Both the position numbers and the translations under genes were made by a program. From Glandiceps talaboti (taxonomy: Eukaryota; Hemichordata; Enteropneusta; Spengelidae): a DNA stretch of 64,000 nucleotides. Within the stretch, counting starts at the first letter, position 1. Every line of letters starts with the position of its first letter. Of the stretch, positions 23,602 through 40,604 are shown in pieces. Below the pieces are notes generated by a model, which ran no database searches, was not told the origin of the DNA, and saw only the letters and a program-made list of their open reading frames with translations. The stretch covers positions 20,202,181 through 20,266,180 of the forward strand of contig NC_135552.1 of the NCBI RefSeq assembly GCF_964340395.1. Reading direction: 5' to 3'.

Positions 23602-24261
23602 AGGGAGCCTTCAGTAATTACAAGGGGAGGGGGAATAGGGGTCACGTTTTGCAAATCGGTTCTCGGGGGAGGATCACATATTAGAAAACGGGAAGGGGGG
23701 CGGGGGAGGGAGGGGTCACATTTTTCTTTGAATCATTATATTGTCTAATTTTTCATTCAAATCAAATCGCTGCTGACAACCTTGTAGTGAATTAACTGTC
23801 AAGCTTGGTGTGAGGAGAGAAGTCACGAAGAGTCTCACAGGAGTAAAGTGGTAACAGTTGGGTAAGATAATATTGTGGAAGTGTTTTCTACATTTAGTGA
23901 GTTGAATGACACCCTCTATATGTCTGTTACATGTAAACAATAGGAATGACATGACAGCCGCCACTATATAGCATAAGTGGAATGACAGCACTTTCCAATG
24001 CTTTGAAAAACGAATGACAGCATTTGCAATACGTAAACAGTGGAATGACACTACATTCACCATGATTCAGTTAGTTAAATAACACCCTCTACGCTAAATT
24101 TGTGTAAAATCTGAGTAGTCTACAAACTCAAATGTATTCTTGAACAATCTATATAAAGTACACAATTCGTTACCACTTCCACCTAGTACGACGCAATCGC
24201 GGAGGGTCATACTTCGGCCTGATTCCCCTCCCACCTTCAATGTAATTACGGAAGGCTCCCT
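23602..24261. mobile_element. Non-autonomous DNA transposon with GGGAGCCTTCA ends, copy 2
   Basis: Left end AGGGAGCCTTCAGTAATTAC at 23602; right end TGTAATTACGGAAGGCTCCC to 24261. It is positionally the same insertion as copy 1 in S1 but internally rearranged, with a shorter middle and short GGAATGACA-containing repeats. Confidence 0.65.
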
Positions 24262-24942
24262 CAGTTCTTGTTCTCCTTGACCGAGTTTTGGTCCAGGGTC
24301 GTCATATGGTCGGTTTCAGTAGTTCAGTGCGAGCAAAGGTGGTCAAAGTACAGTAATAATATCTCGTACACCAATGACCAGTGGATTAGCAAGGTAGGAT
24401 GTATTTAATGTACTAAGTCCTTTACTTGATCTAGTGTACTAGTAGTATTAATATTGTCTATGCGTTTCACGTGTTTTAATAATACATGTAAAAAGTTAAA
24501 AGTAAAAGGAAGCGTGGTCACTTGCACGACAACATCTCAAATCAAGCACTATGGCTGTCACATCACCTTGTCTCTATACGTACGGTACACATATACTTGT
24601 CGCATAGGCCACCTCTTGCAGTCGTTTTGAAAGTCCTCGATTGTACTCTGTCTCTTTAACCAGTATTCAAGGGCCAAGAAGAGCTTCTAGAAGTAACTGT
24701 GTACTTGTATAGGGTATGTGTCTGATTGTCTGATTGATATATCTTGTTGTAAGCCTGCCTAGAATATATGTACGAATGGTGAACTCCTTTGAACAAATGA
24801 ACATGACAGGAAAATTGTCGAAGTAAAAAAGTATGTCTTACATCCATTGAAGTTTTTTTTCTATTTGCTGTACAAAGATTTCAGACTATTGATTTGATTG
24901 GGAAATGTAAGTATATTGATGTCAACCTGTTTTGTTCAAAAG

Positions 24943-25257
24943 GTAATCATCATAATTATTTTGTGTTGTTATCGACATTTTTTGTTCTTTTTGTCTTGGA
25001 CATGGTATATAATGTTCAATTTAGTACACACGAGGCATGCCCTCATCCATGTCTAGGGTAGCACAACCCTGGGTAAATAATGGGTAAGAGGTCAATCCAT
25101 GTCTTGCAGTATTAAATACGTACATCACCGCCAGGGTGAGTACCTATGTGCCAATTAACACCCAATCTATAGTCACCATTTCTAACTCTCAAATAAGAGT
25201 ACTTATTTCTCGTTTTGATTTTTAAACTTTTCGGCATTTTTTATTCTGTTTCTACAG
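24943..25257 (+). other. Likely 5'-UTR intron of ADH-C, absent from ADH-B
   Basis: After the shared CTGTTTTGTTCAAAAG the C copy has GTAATC ... TTTCTACAG and then the start region. The B copy goes straight to GTAAAAAATGG. The 315-bp extra segment therefore has GT...AG ends, with a good pyrimidine-rich acceptor 12 bases before the ATG. Either an intron was gained in C, or B lost the intron body. Confidence 0.45.
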
Positions 25258-25269
25258 AAAAAATACAAA

Positions 25270-30307
<5,038 letters not shown>

Positions 30308-30756
30308 TCTATATACTTGATAGTGAACTGGAAGATGTTGAGATAGACAGAACAGCTATTAAATCACCTGAGTTTAGGGGGGTGACCTAAATTTTGTAGT
30401 CAAGGGGGAGGTCTTCACTTTTACAAAGCTGATTAGTTTGGTCGTCTTATTTTCAAATTTGAGTTAGGGCTTTCTTGAATTAAATGAGACCTCAGGAGCA
30501 GTCCGTTAAATCTTGCAAATTTACTAAATTTCTTGCGGCTTCACCACATGTTGTAAACTTCATTACCTAATGATGAGGAAAGTGATAACCATGTGTATGT
30601 ATAGATAGCTCGTCTACCAACTTCACTATTGTTTCCCTTCTCAGTGTACTTGTCAGTAAAGTTATTAATTGCCCAATTATTCTCTTAGTACTACATTCAT
30701 ACTGTAAAACCATTTAATTGAAAACCCCACCACACAATACATAGCACACTTTACCT

Positions 30757-30883
30757 TAGACTGTAAGATACGTCATGACATTGCGCCCTCACCGGCCTCC
30801 TCTCACCGGCCTCCTGTTACATGCCTCTGTTAGGGGTTGGCCGATGTGTGAGGGCGCCCCGTCACGTTGTACCTTACAGACTA
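30757..30883. mobile_element. Short palindromic element, TAGACTGTAAG family, copy 1
   Basis: 127 bp with inverted arms of about 36 bp. The left arm begins TAGACTGTAAGATACG and runs to GCGCCCTCAC. The right arm is the reverse complement of TAGTCTGTAAGGTAC...GGCGCCCTCAC. Related hairpins lie at 36514-36604, 50542-50594 and 62071-62149. Confidence 0.65.
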
Positions 30884-32943
30884 ACTTTACCCAGCAACCT
30901 TTTTATACATCTACCTTTCATTTCATTTAAAACATCTTTATTTTGGTATAAAAAGTCGATCTACAAGAACAGAATATACAATTCTCCCTACAGTATTCTG
31001 CAGGAAGTTTAAAAGTAAAATAAAAATACAGAAAAACAGGTCACACATACAACATAAAATCGCTGAGAAAAAAATATTATAGCACCAGTAGTTCATCAAG
31101 AAATTTTACAAATAAAATAAATCTATAATACTTGAATCTATGTATTTATAGACAAAGGTATGGTTAATATAGATAGACATGTTGCTGGTTCCAAAGATGC
31201 TTTGCACATCTCCCCATGCAATGCCATCTGTATACACAAACCTAGGGGGTTTGCCATCTGTATACACAGACCTAGGGGGTTTGCATTAGTGCTGAATAAG
31301 TGACTCCAATAACACTACTAGTCTTATAGTAGTGCCAGTTATTCAGTGTTGTCAACAGGCCAGGTTTGCATGCATTACTAAGGGGGTGATTTAATATCAC
31401 CTGACCATACCCTGGGTTTATTGGTGAAATTTTTCTCTGTCCTTGATGGTTCAAGTCTTTGTGCTATAAAATCACTCTCAATTAAAGAGAATATTAAATA
31501 TGTTTTTGTATCATTTCACAATGATAATATTATTTCAAATGTAATACGACAAAACAAGCCTCACACAATGCATCTTGGAACCAGAAAAATCAACCCCCAA
31601 AACTTTACAAATTTTCTGCATTTTTTGTAGTTTCACATAAAAAAGCTTCCAGATTATTTCAAAAATTGGTTGTTTATATTTGCCAGCAGAATTCCTCCTG
31701 TCAGAAAGAATAATTAATGTACAAGTGATTGAATAAATGATGCACAAACAGAAGTGGATTGTGAATATGAGTGTATATGTGAAACAAAGAGATGGGAATA
31801 CAGTTGTATTATCATAACATCACCACAAAGGGACCTGTGGTATTAGTAGAATATACAACTCAGAACTCATGCACCTCATTGTATCTAATACAGTACTTTA
31901 CAAATATATACAAGAATTTGGTCATTCATGTATTTTTGTCTAAGTAACTGCAGACAGCTCTGCTTGTACAAAATAAGCACACTTTTGTGTATAGAATCGT
32001 TTAATTTTTTTTACAAATATAAACACTGAACAAGAAAATCTGCAAAGATTGAGAATTTAATTTTTTTTAAAACTGAAATTTAACTTTACACATTGGAGCA
32101 GAAAGAAAAGTTGTGTAACTCCCAGTATACTATATTCAGCAGAGTATATTCATAACAGGCAAAAAATAATTACCTTAAGGCAGGTGTTAGGCAGCATAAA
32201 AAAACAAATAGGGTTTTCAAAGTAACATTTTAACAGGTATTCAGAATGGAAGCTCAGCCCCCCCCCCCCCTCCCTAATACAAGCAATATATTATTATCCG
32301 TTAATTCAGATTTCAAAAACATGCTGTATTGCTACTACTAGCATTTGATATCAACTTGTCTATACTACGATATCGTGTGTATTAAATTAAAATCAGTTAA
32401 ATAGATAATCATTAAAGTAAACGGTTATTATACCATGCTAATATTGTTGTCCATAAGTTAATATTTCATTCATATCCAACTATTAACTGAATTGGATACA
32501 TATATATATTATGTTATCACATTTTTAGCAGATTTTTATTTGTTAATATATACCATGATGATAAAATTTGATTAATCCAATCCAAATAGTTTATATTAAG
32601 AGTCCATGAAATACACAAACTATAAAAAGTGAGGCAACATATTCTCATATATTTATCTACAATTGCAGAATTCTACAACGTAATGCCCATTACACTTCTT
32701 AGTTTTGAGTGAAATTAAGCAACTATTTATTGTAAAGGAATAGATCTGTGCATTTAAGAAAGGTTTGTGTTGTGCCAGTATTCCTTCCTCGATTGATCAA
32801 ATCAATTAATTGATTAATGAATTGATTGATTGATTGATTGATTGATTGAGTGATCGATCAATTAATTTTGTTTGACACAGCCTGTGTTCTTTAAGGCAAG
32901 CTCATTGGCTTCATGGTAAATACACGGTACACTGAATAAGGGC

Positions 32944-33125
32944 CAGTCATTTTTAACCGATTGGGGGGAAGCAGTGTTTTTGGTGCCGTGGGGGTCATTT
33001 TGGAAAATGTGGTCTTTCCTGGGGAGTCACTTTGGCTTTAGTCATCAGAGTTGGGGAGGGTTAGTTTGAGAAAACCCATGTTCAACTCCAAAATACTGGC
33101 CCCCACAGTTATTTAAAAATGACTG
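32944..33125. mobile_element. 182-bp MITE-like element with 13-bp perfect inverted ends
   Basis: CAGTCATTTTTAA at 32944 and its exact reverse complement at 33113-33125. The interior is rich in GGGGGTCATTTTGGAAAA-type sequence. A similar phrase occurs inside the TA-flanked element near 4370. No clear target duplication. Confidence 0.5.
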
Positions 33126-33963
33126 AGTCCTAAGGCTGTAGGAGTCAGTAGTACAGATACAGCCATCTTATTTTATACTATCCTCAATGTCTTCTTTCTG
33201 GCCATAGCTTTATCAAAGTGAACAGCTACAAGTGAAACACCAGGTGTGGAAGAGCCATAGATCCCCACATGACCAAGATTCTAGGCTATGTACTAAAGGT
33301 AACATTACTACTCATGTATAATGTACTTATCAATTTAACCACAAGAAAATAATACTCTACAATCTAATAAAACTCAACAAACAAATCAAATATTACTAAT
33401 GTCTGAAATAAATAACCACATGACATGGCATCAAATCTACATCAAGTACTGTATATATGTAATTTGAGCTCTTCTTTGTTTTGGTTTAAATAGAATGTTT
33501 AAAATATAGTGGCAGTAAATTAATTTTTAATACAACGATTGATATACTCTCAAAGTTAGCATATACAATGTGAAAATGAAAAAGGTAAGAAACATTAACA
33601 TACATGCAATTAGACAACACAATTTTGTAAAACAGAGAAATAACATATATTGATAGAGTTAAACAGATTTTTGGAAAAAACAGGAACGTGGAATTATCGA
33701 CAAAAGACTGCATATCATACACATTTTATGTTCCCTAAAGATTTAGATAAATAAGAAACAGGCTTCTCACAGACCACTCATTACAAATATAAACAACACC
33801 ACATCCCTGCAAACAATCAGCCACTTTATGTGCACACATGTAATTACAGGGAACTCTGCAAGTCGACTAAAATTCTAGTTTCAATTAAATTGAAGTAAAC
33901 ACATGTATGTAAGTGTCAAAATCTGAGCCTGCACTGTGATGATATTCAATAGCTTCTTTGATG

Positions 33964-33964
<1 letters not shown>

Positions 33965-34022
<58 letters not shown>
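33965..34022. repeat. (GT)n microsatellite
   Basis: About 58 bp of pure GT. Confidence 0.97.
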
Positions 34023-34023
<1 letters not shown>

Positions 34024-35651
34024 ATGCTGTGTATCAGTTTGGATCAGTTGGCAACTGCTTATATTTGTAATGAGTGGTCTGTTAAAGTGTGTTTCTTTTC
34101 TATCTAAATGGTTCTTGGGAAACATAAAAATGTATGATATACACAGCCTTTTGGCAATCATTCCATGTTCCTGCTGTACTTCTAAACTGAAGGAGTCATC
34201 ATTGTGGACATTCCAGATTGTACACTGTAAAATACATTGTATTGTTTAACCTTAGAATGCTCCACAATGATGAATCTTCAAATCTACTAAAAACTGCCCC
34301 CCCCCCCTCCACCCCACATCAACAAAATAAGAAAACCAAGAATTAGTATATGATTAAATATAGGCAGCTAACACTAAAAACAAATTATTAATAAGTACAC
34401 TTCTCTTTGGTTTCTAACCTTAACTTATGTTACATTAAATACCAATTCATATGTCTGATATGCAAGTAATATATAGGATTAATCTGACACACAGACTAAA
34501 AACAAATTATTAATATTAATAAGTACATTTCTCTTTGGTTTCTAACCTGACTATGTTACATTCATATGTTTGATATGCAATTAATATGCATACATTTAAT
34601 ATGCAATTGTAATCAGAACATAATATATAGCGACAGGAAATTGAAGGTAAGTACATTTCTCTGTCGGTCATAATCTTAACTATGTTATATTTTACAACAG
34701 TTACATCCAATGTTAATTGAGTGCAGGAATTTCAAATGCAATTTTTTGTGGCCAATGATGATTGATGTTATTATATTAAATAAGAACGGATAATAGAGAA
34801 TTGATTTGAAGTGATAATGAAGCGTTTAAAATGACATTATTTCTCATCTGGTAAAACAGTCTAGTTAAAGTAGCGCAAACTGAGTTTGTAAGCATATTAC
34901 TCAAGTGGAAAATACTTCAACAAAACCACTTTCCAGAATATTATTAATGCTGATGCAAGTGTTCAATAACATTACACCTGTCTTTTGTCATGGTTAGAAC
35001 AGCTGATTACATAGTACGGATTTCCGACATATTTTAATATGTATCATTAATTACGTCATCGAATCGTTTATGGGTTATATCTTAATACCAGGTTTGAGTT
35101 CAGTGAATTGCAAGTGATAGTTTAAGCTTCAGTAAGTACAATACTGCGAGTACCTTATATGAATGCAACAAAAACTACACCCAAATATGTATAAACTCAG
35201 CTTGAGCCCCTTTACTTTTTTGCAAAATGAGATAGATGTTTAAAAATTACAGATTAACTTTACACTGTAAAATAAAAAATTAAGCCATAGTGATAGTCAT
35301 GGAATCTTTAAGACTAATTTTATCATTTTACATCACATGTAATTTAATATATAAAATACATTAATTAAAACTTTCCCTTGTTTTATTTACAAAAGTCAGC
35401 AATGATATTTACATGGTTTGCTTGATCTTGTCAGTAAAACTTGATTTGTTTTGATACCTCATTGATAGTTATAATAATTAAGTTATCATATAACTACATT
35501 TGTTATTAGTTTGACTGTCACATCATATTATCTTAATTTATCATCATTGCATCACAAACACAATCAGTATTGTTTAAAACTGCCCTAAATGTGTATCATT
35601 TAAAAATTTAGTATACTTTAGTTAAACAGAAGTAAAAACTTGATAGCAGTT

Positions 35652-35657
35652 TTTATT
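35652..35657 (-). other. Poly(A) signal of the prolyl 3-hydroxylase gene
   Basis: AATAAA on the minus strand, about 145 nt after the stop codon at 35803-35805. Confidence 0.5.
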
Positions 35658-35802
35658 TAAAAAAACCCAGCAATATAGTATTTGCTGTTGGTTAAATCAA
35701 TATGAGACAGAAACTCAACAATCATTCATGAAGTGAATTCAAGTAATTCAAATTACTGTACTCTTTAGTTTTGTTAAGTTTTTTTTTTTAGTATTCACAT
35801 TT

Positions 35803-37341
35803 CTATGGTTCATCACCAAGAATACCATTTAAGATACTTCTAGCTTTCAGATGTTCCCTTTCATCATACTTTACATCCATTGTAAACCATATAGCCAGAG
35901 CACAACGTCGTCCTTCCAACACCGCCTTTACTCCGTGTAGATTTTCCTTACCAGCAGAGAAACTGACCATTCGGCCACACTTGGGCTGTACTGAAGCCTG
36001 TCAAATAGTATCAGAGTATAATTTATTATTAAGCAAAATCTTTTTAAAAAATAAGACCTGCAGTGACAGGACCTTCGTATGTCCCTTAAATGGATGGGTT
36101 ACAAGGAGAGAGAAAATATGAAGCACATCTCAACTGGCACTAAGCACTAATGAATTGTGGGAAAAACAAACTAAGTCCTGTGAGGGCGCACTGCTGAACT
36201 GGCAAACACAAGAACAACTGCTACTGCACATAAGTTAGAATATGTGTATGTACAATTATACATACCTCTACAGTGTGGTTGAACTTGGCAAAGATGAATT
36301 CTCCACCTTGAAAGTCGTCATTTAAATACATAATGGCACTGTAATCCCTCCAGGTATATGCAGGCAGTTCTTTTATACAGTTACCTATCTCATCTAGATA
36401 ACAATTATCAGCATGAACAGGATGACTTAGATCGTCACGATCTTTGGGGGAACCTACAACATGAAAAGTCAAACACTGAATAATGATTTCCTAATTAAAA
36501 ACATGATGATAGGTAGACTGTACAATAGGTCATGTCATTCCTCACTGGCCGGGTTAACAGATGTGTGTGGGTTGGCCGTCATGACGTACATACCTTACAG
36601 ACCAGGGGTGGTGTGTGCGTGTGTGTGTGTGTGGTGGGGGGGGGTGATATTCTGGGTGAATCTGAGAAGATATATGAAAATATTTGAAAACTTAGAATAC
36701 AAATCATGAGTCCTGATACTCATTTTTGCTCTGAAAAAAGGAAAGGTCTATCGTCTACGGGCAAATTATGTGAATAATTGAAATATCTATATGAAATATG
36801 ATTGTAACATATATTTACCTGGTTCAGCTGTTCTGCATACTAAATGTGTATATGAGAAATACAACCGACTTGGTAATTTGAAATATTGTTCTACATATTT
36901 CCTAGTTTTTTCACTCAGATCTAAATAGGACAGAGCAGCTTTAGCTTCAACTCTTCCAGCCTCGGCCTCCTACAAGAGAACAAGTTAAATATTTGGAGAT
37001 TTAGTACATAAATTATACAATTTTTATACAATAAATACATTAAATTTAGTCATTAGGTCTTAATTGATAACCAATAGGGCCGGGTAAAGTTAATGTGTGG
37101 CTCTGATAACAATTGCCAACACTTGTGTAAATTAAGTCTCATTTCAGACAATGCAGGAATTTGTTGTGTGGTTTTACCATAGTATATAGGTATTAATACA
37201 TTACTTTTCACAGAACTTGTTTTTTTATTTCTTTAATATTTGTGGATTTGTATCTTCAGTGAAATACATTTTTGTAAATTCTGATAGGATGTAGCCAGAG
37301 TTTCATTTGTGTGTTGATGCTGCCAAGGCAGACAAACATGC

Positions 37342-37372
<31 letters not shown>

Positions 37373-37398
37373 TGACAGACAGACAGACAGAGACAAAC

Positions 37399-37456
<58 letters not shown>

Positions 37457-37883
37457 CAATGCTGACTATAACCAATGGTACATTAAGACTTGTACAAATG
37501 ATGTTACTTACCTCAGCAGCTTTTAAGACTGTCAATCCCACAAACCTTTCATGTTTAGTGTGAGGTTTAGGTCTGCCTTGGTAACCATCACCTTCTGTGG
37601 CTCCAGACTGAAATATATAACAATGATAACTTGAGATATAATTTACTTACGACTTATTGTACTATTTTTCATTTCATTTAAAATTCTAAATACTATATGT
37701 GAGTCATGTTTGTGATTAATTGTCCTCCCATAAAATCTCATCTTTGTGCCAAGTTCATATAAGTAAACCGAGTGAATGCATCACTGAAAACGACTTTAAT
37801 GGCCAAAAACCAATTCTTATACACCCTCTCAGCATTTTCCAGTAGAATGTTGAGCACCTCCCCTCCACACAAACACACACAAG

Positions 37884-37921
<38 letters not shown>

Positions 37922-40559
37922 GTAGATATACTAAGAAGTGTTCAACTTTACATGTAAAGTGCTATCAATTTAAGGAATTATGGAGATTTTTGTACTCTAT
38001 CTAATAAGTTCATATACAGTTACTCAAATAGATTAATCATCTTTTAATATATTATAGTAACTTTGTTTTTGTTTTATTTTATAGTAATCGGTAAGCATAT
38101 ATACACAGGTTGTAATAAAACTGTATTTGTTTTGCATGTACTTCCTTTTGTTTGTGTTGTGTGAAATTGTTATATTATGGGATACATACCACAGACATTG
38201 TTATATTATGGGATACACACCACAGGCATTGTTATATTATGGGATACATGCCACAGACATTGTTATATTATGGGATACATACCGCAACTAGTTCCATCAA
38301 TTCCTGGCACTGCTCCTCCGTTGCAAAGCCATCAGCAGCCATTCTTAGAGTTCCATTTAATTCTTTCTCTGTCATAATGACTCTAATTCTATCCTCTTCT
38401 TTCTCATCATCATCATCATCATCATTATCTGTAGATTTGCTACCATCATTGTCTACAGATCTCTTGTACAGAGCTTCATCTAAATATTTAGCTTTGCCAT
38501 GTTCAACTTCAAGTTCCTCCCCATCCTCTATTTCATCATTCATCACTTCGCTCAGATCTCCTGATTCTCCTTTCCTTTTCTTTTGGAATGTCTGTTTACC
38601 ACTTGGTGGTACTGGTGGCACCTCGGTATCAATAATTTGCTTTCCCTGAAAACAATGGTATACATACTTAACTGTGAACCACAATCCCAGGACAAAGCTA
38701 GAGAGTTCTTTCTGAACTTGGGACTACCTGAACAAGGTTGTTTCATAAGTTGGTTGTTTTATTTACAATACTTTTAGTATGTACTGAAAGTTCCCACTTG
38801 TGACTGAATGTTGTTCTAGACATTTGTTCAGACATTCTTGGGAATTTCCTGCATGGGTTTATGGGAAAACGTCAGGGTGACGAAATTACATACACTACCA
38901 CAAGGTCTTCATCTTGACTTGGTTGAGTATTAGTTACTGGGGTGTTATTTTATCACCCCCAAATCAGTTGATCACAAATAAGTTAATACCAGTAATCACT
39001 ACACGTTGAAAGTGTACATACTACAGATAGATATAAACCTGGCTGGACTTTTGTAAATTCATGGTTCTTGGTGGTTACTTTTATTTTTCTAAGCACTAGA
39101 ATATGCTGAATCATGTTTAGCACCTTACAGAACTCTCACAAGATATTAAAATGTGACATAAAAAGTCATCATGAAGACACAGTCCCTTAGATACTTTTAT
39201 GTGATTGAAAGGCAACATGATTTAAAAGAAATTGGTGGCAACAACTAGATACTAAAAAGTGTCTGTGATATGCAGGAAATGACTGGATTTTGATAATTGA
39301 TACAGAAGGTGAAAAGTCAAGATTTCATATGAGATTGTACAACTAATAATATAGGGATAGACACTTGAATGGAGTCTCCATGTATCAAAGTTGTTGAACT
39401 ATGCAGTAAATCATGATTGTTCACAACAAATATGGCCACGTACCATCCAATTAAAAGTTATGTGAACACCAAAAGTAATGCATATATTACGAGTTTGTCT
39501 TCTTCTCTTGTTCTGCATTACATTTAGATGTCGTTTTGAAAGAAAAATTAACCACACAAATAGCTGGATTTTGATAATTCACCCAAGAGGTCAAGGTCAA
39601 TGTCAAAGGTCAATGTCTTACAGGAAAGCTTGCATGTGATTATATAGGGTTAGACACTTGAATGCTCTATGTTGAAGTTTTTGAGTTATGCAGTAATATA
39701 TTGATTTGTTACACCAAGTATGGCGGCCATTTTAGTAAAAAGTGATGAGTACTAAATGTAATCCTTGTGTATCCTTTTCTTCTGCTATTTTACAACAAAT
39801 TTGCAACAACTAAGTGTGACAAAGTGTCTGTGTTTGGCAAGAAAGGCTCGATTTTGATAATTCATCCCGAAGGTCAAGAGTCAATATATTAAAAGAAAGC
39901 ATGTACCCGATACAATAGAGTAGACACTTGAAAGGCATTACAGAATCAAGCCATTAGCTAAGGAAGTGGGGTTTCTTATCTTTCTTATCACTGAATAATG
40001 TTTGTGGTCAATATTTACAAATGTGATAAAGCACTATTACATAACACATCAGGCAAAGCTAAGCTCAATATCTAAGTGTGAAGCCCCTAATGTCATATCA
40101 GTTGTTATCAGTTTTACTGACCCATTATCAGTGACATTGCAAATAGCTTTAGAGATGCAAACAATTTTTATGACACCCGACTTGCTGGCTCACCAAGTCG
40201 GGAAAGTTGTACTTGAACTGCTAATGCAAAGAATCTGTCATGGATTCTCTATGTATTAGTTTTTCAGTTATGTTGTAAATATTGATTTTTAATGACAAGT
40301 ATGGCTGCCAATCAGTCAAATTTGCATACATCACAAACAAAGGATGTGCACTGATATGTTCCATATAACAAGTCACCTTTGTGCCAGGTTTGCATGAAAT
40401 CGGATATTGCATATCTGAGAAAATAGATGCATGCACGCACTGTATATGTTATACACACACTTTAACCAAATGAATATGGACAGAGTTACAAATTGTGCCA
40501 CTTTCCAAAAACTTCTACACATCAAAAATACCAATCCCAGCCAGGTATGATTTCATTCA

Positions 40560-40604
<45 letters not shown>

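Larger units (their letters stand above)
20749..25269 (+). repeat. ADH spacer S2, homologous to spacer S1
   Basis: Same landmark order as 9699-12531, but longer. It has a hAT-like insertion (20986-22467), extra sequence at about 23290-23600, an extra block at about 24660-24830, and a 315-bp intron-like insertion just before ADH-C. No gene is seen; open frames inside are short and not shared with S1. Confidence 0.85.
30308..35802. other. Convergent intergenic region between ADH-C and the prolyl hydroxylase
   Basis: No gene seen. Homology to the ADH-B tail ends near 30363, where an ATTAAA (30358-30363) lies 51 nt after the ADH-C stop. The rest is AT-rich, with a hairpin element (30757-30883), a 31-bp duplication at about 31224-31284, a MITE-like element (32944-33125), short (ATTG)n at about 32810-32858 and (GT)n at 33965-34022. 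Open frames are short and unconserved in appearance. Confidence 0.6.

Noticed and set aside
23716-24063. 115-codon minus-strand frame in spacer S2
   Set aside because: It lies inside the GGGAGCC-ended transposon, is not shared with copies 1 and 3, and resembles no transposase.
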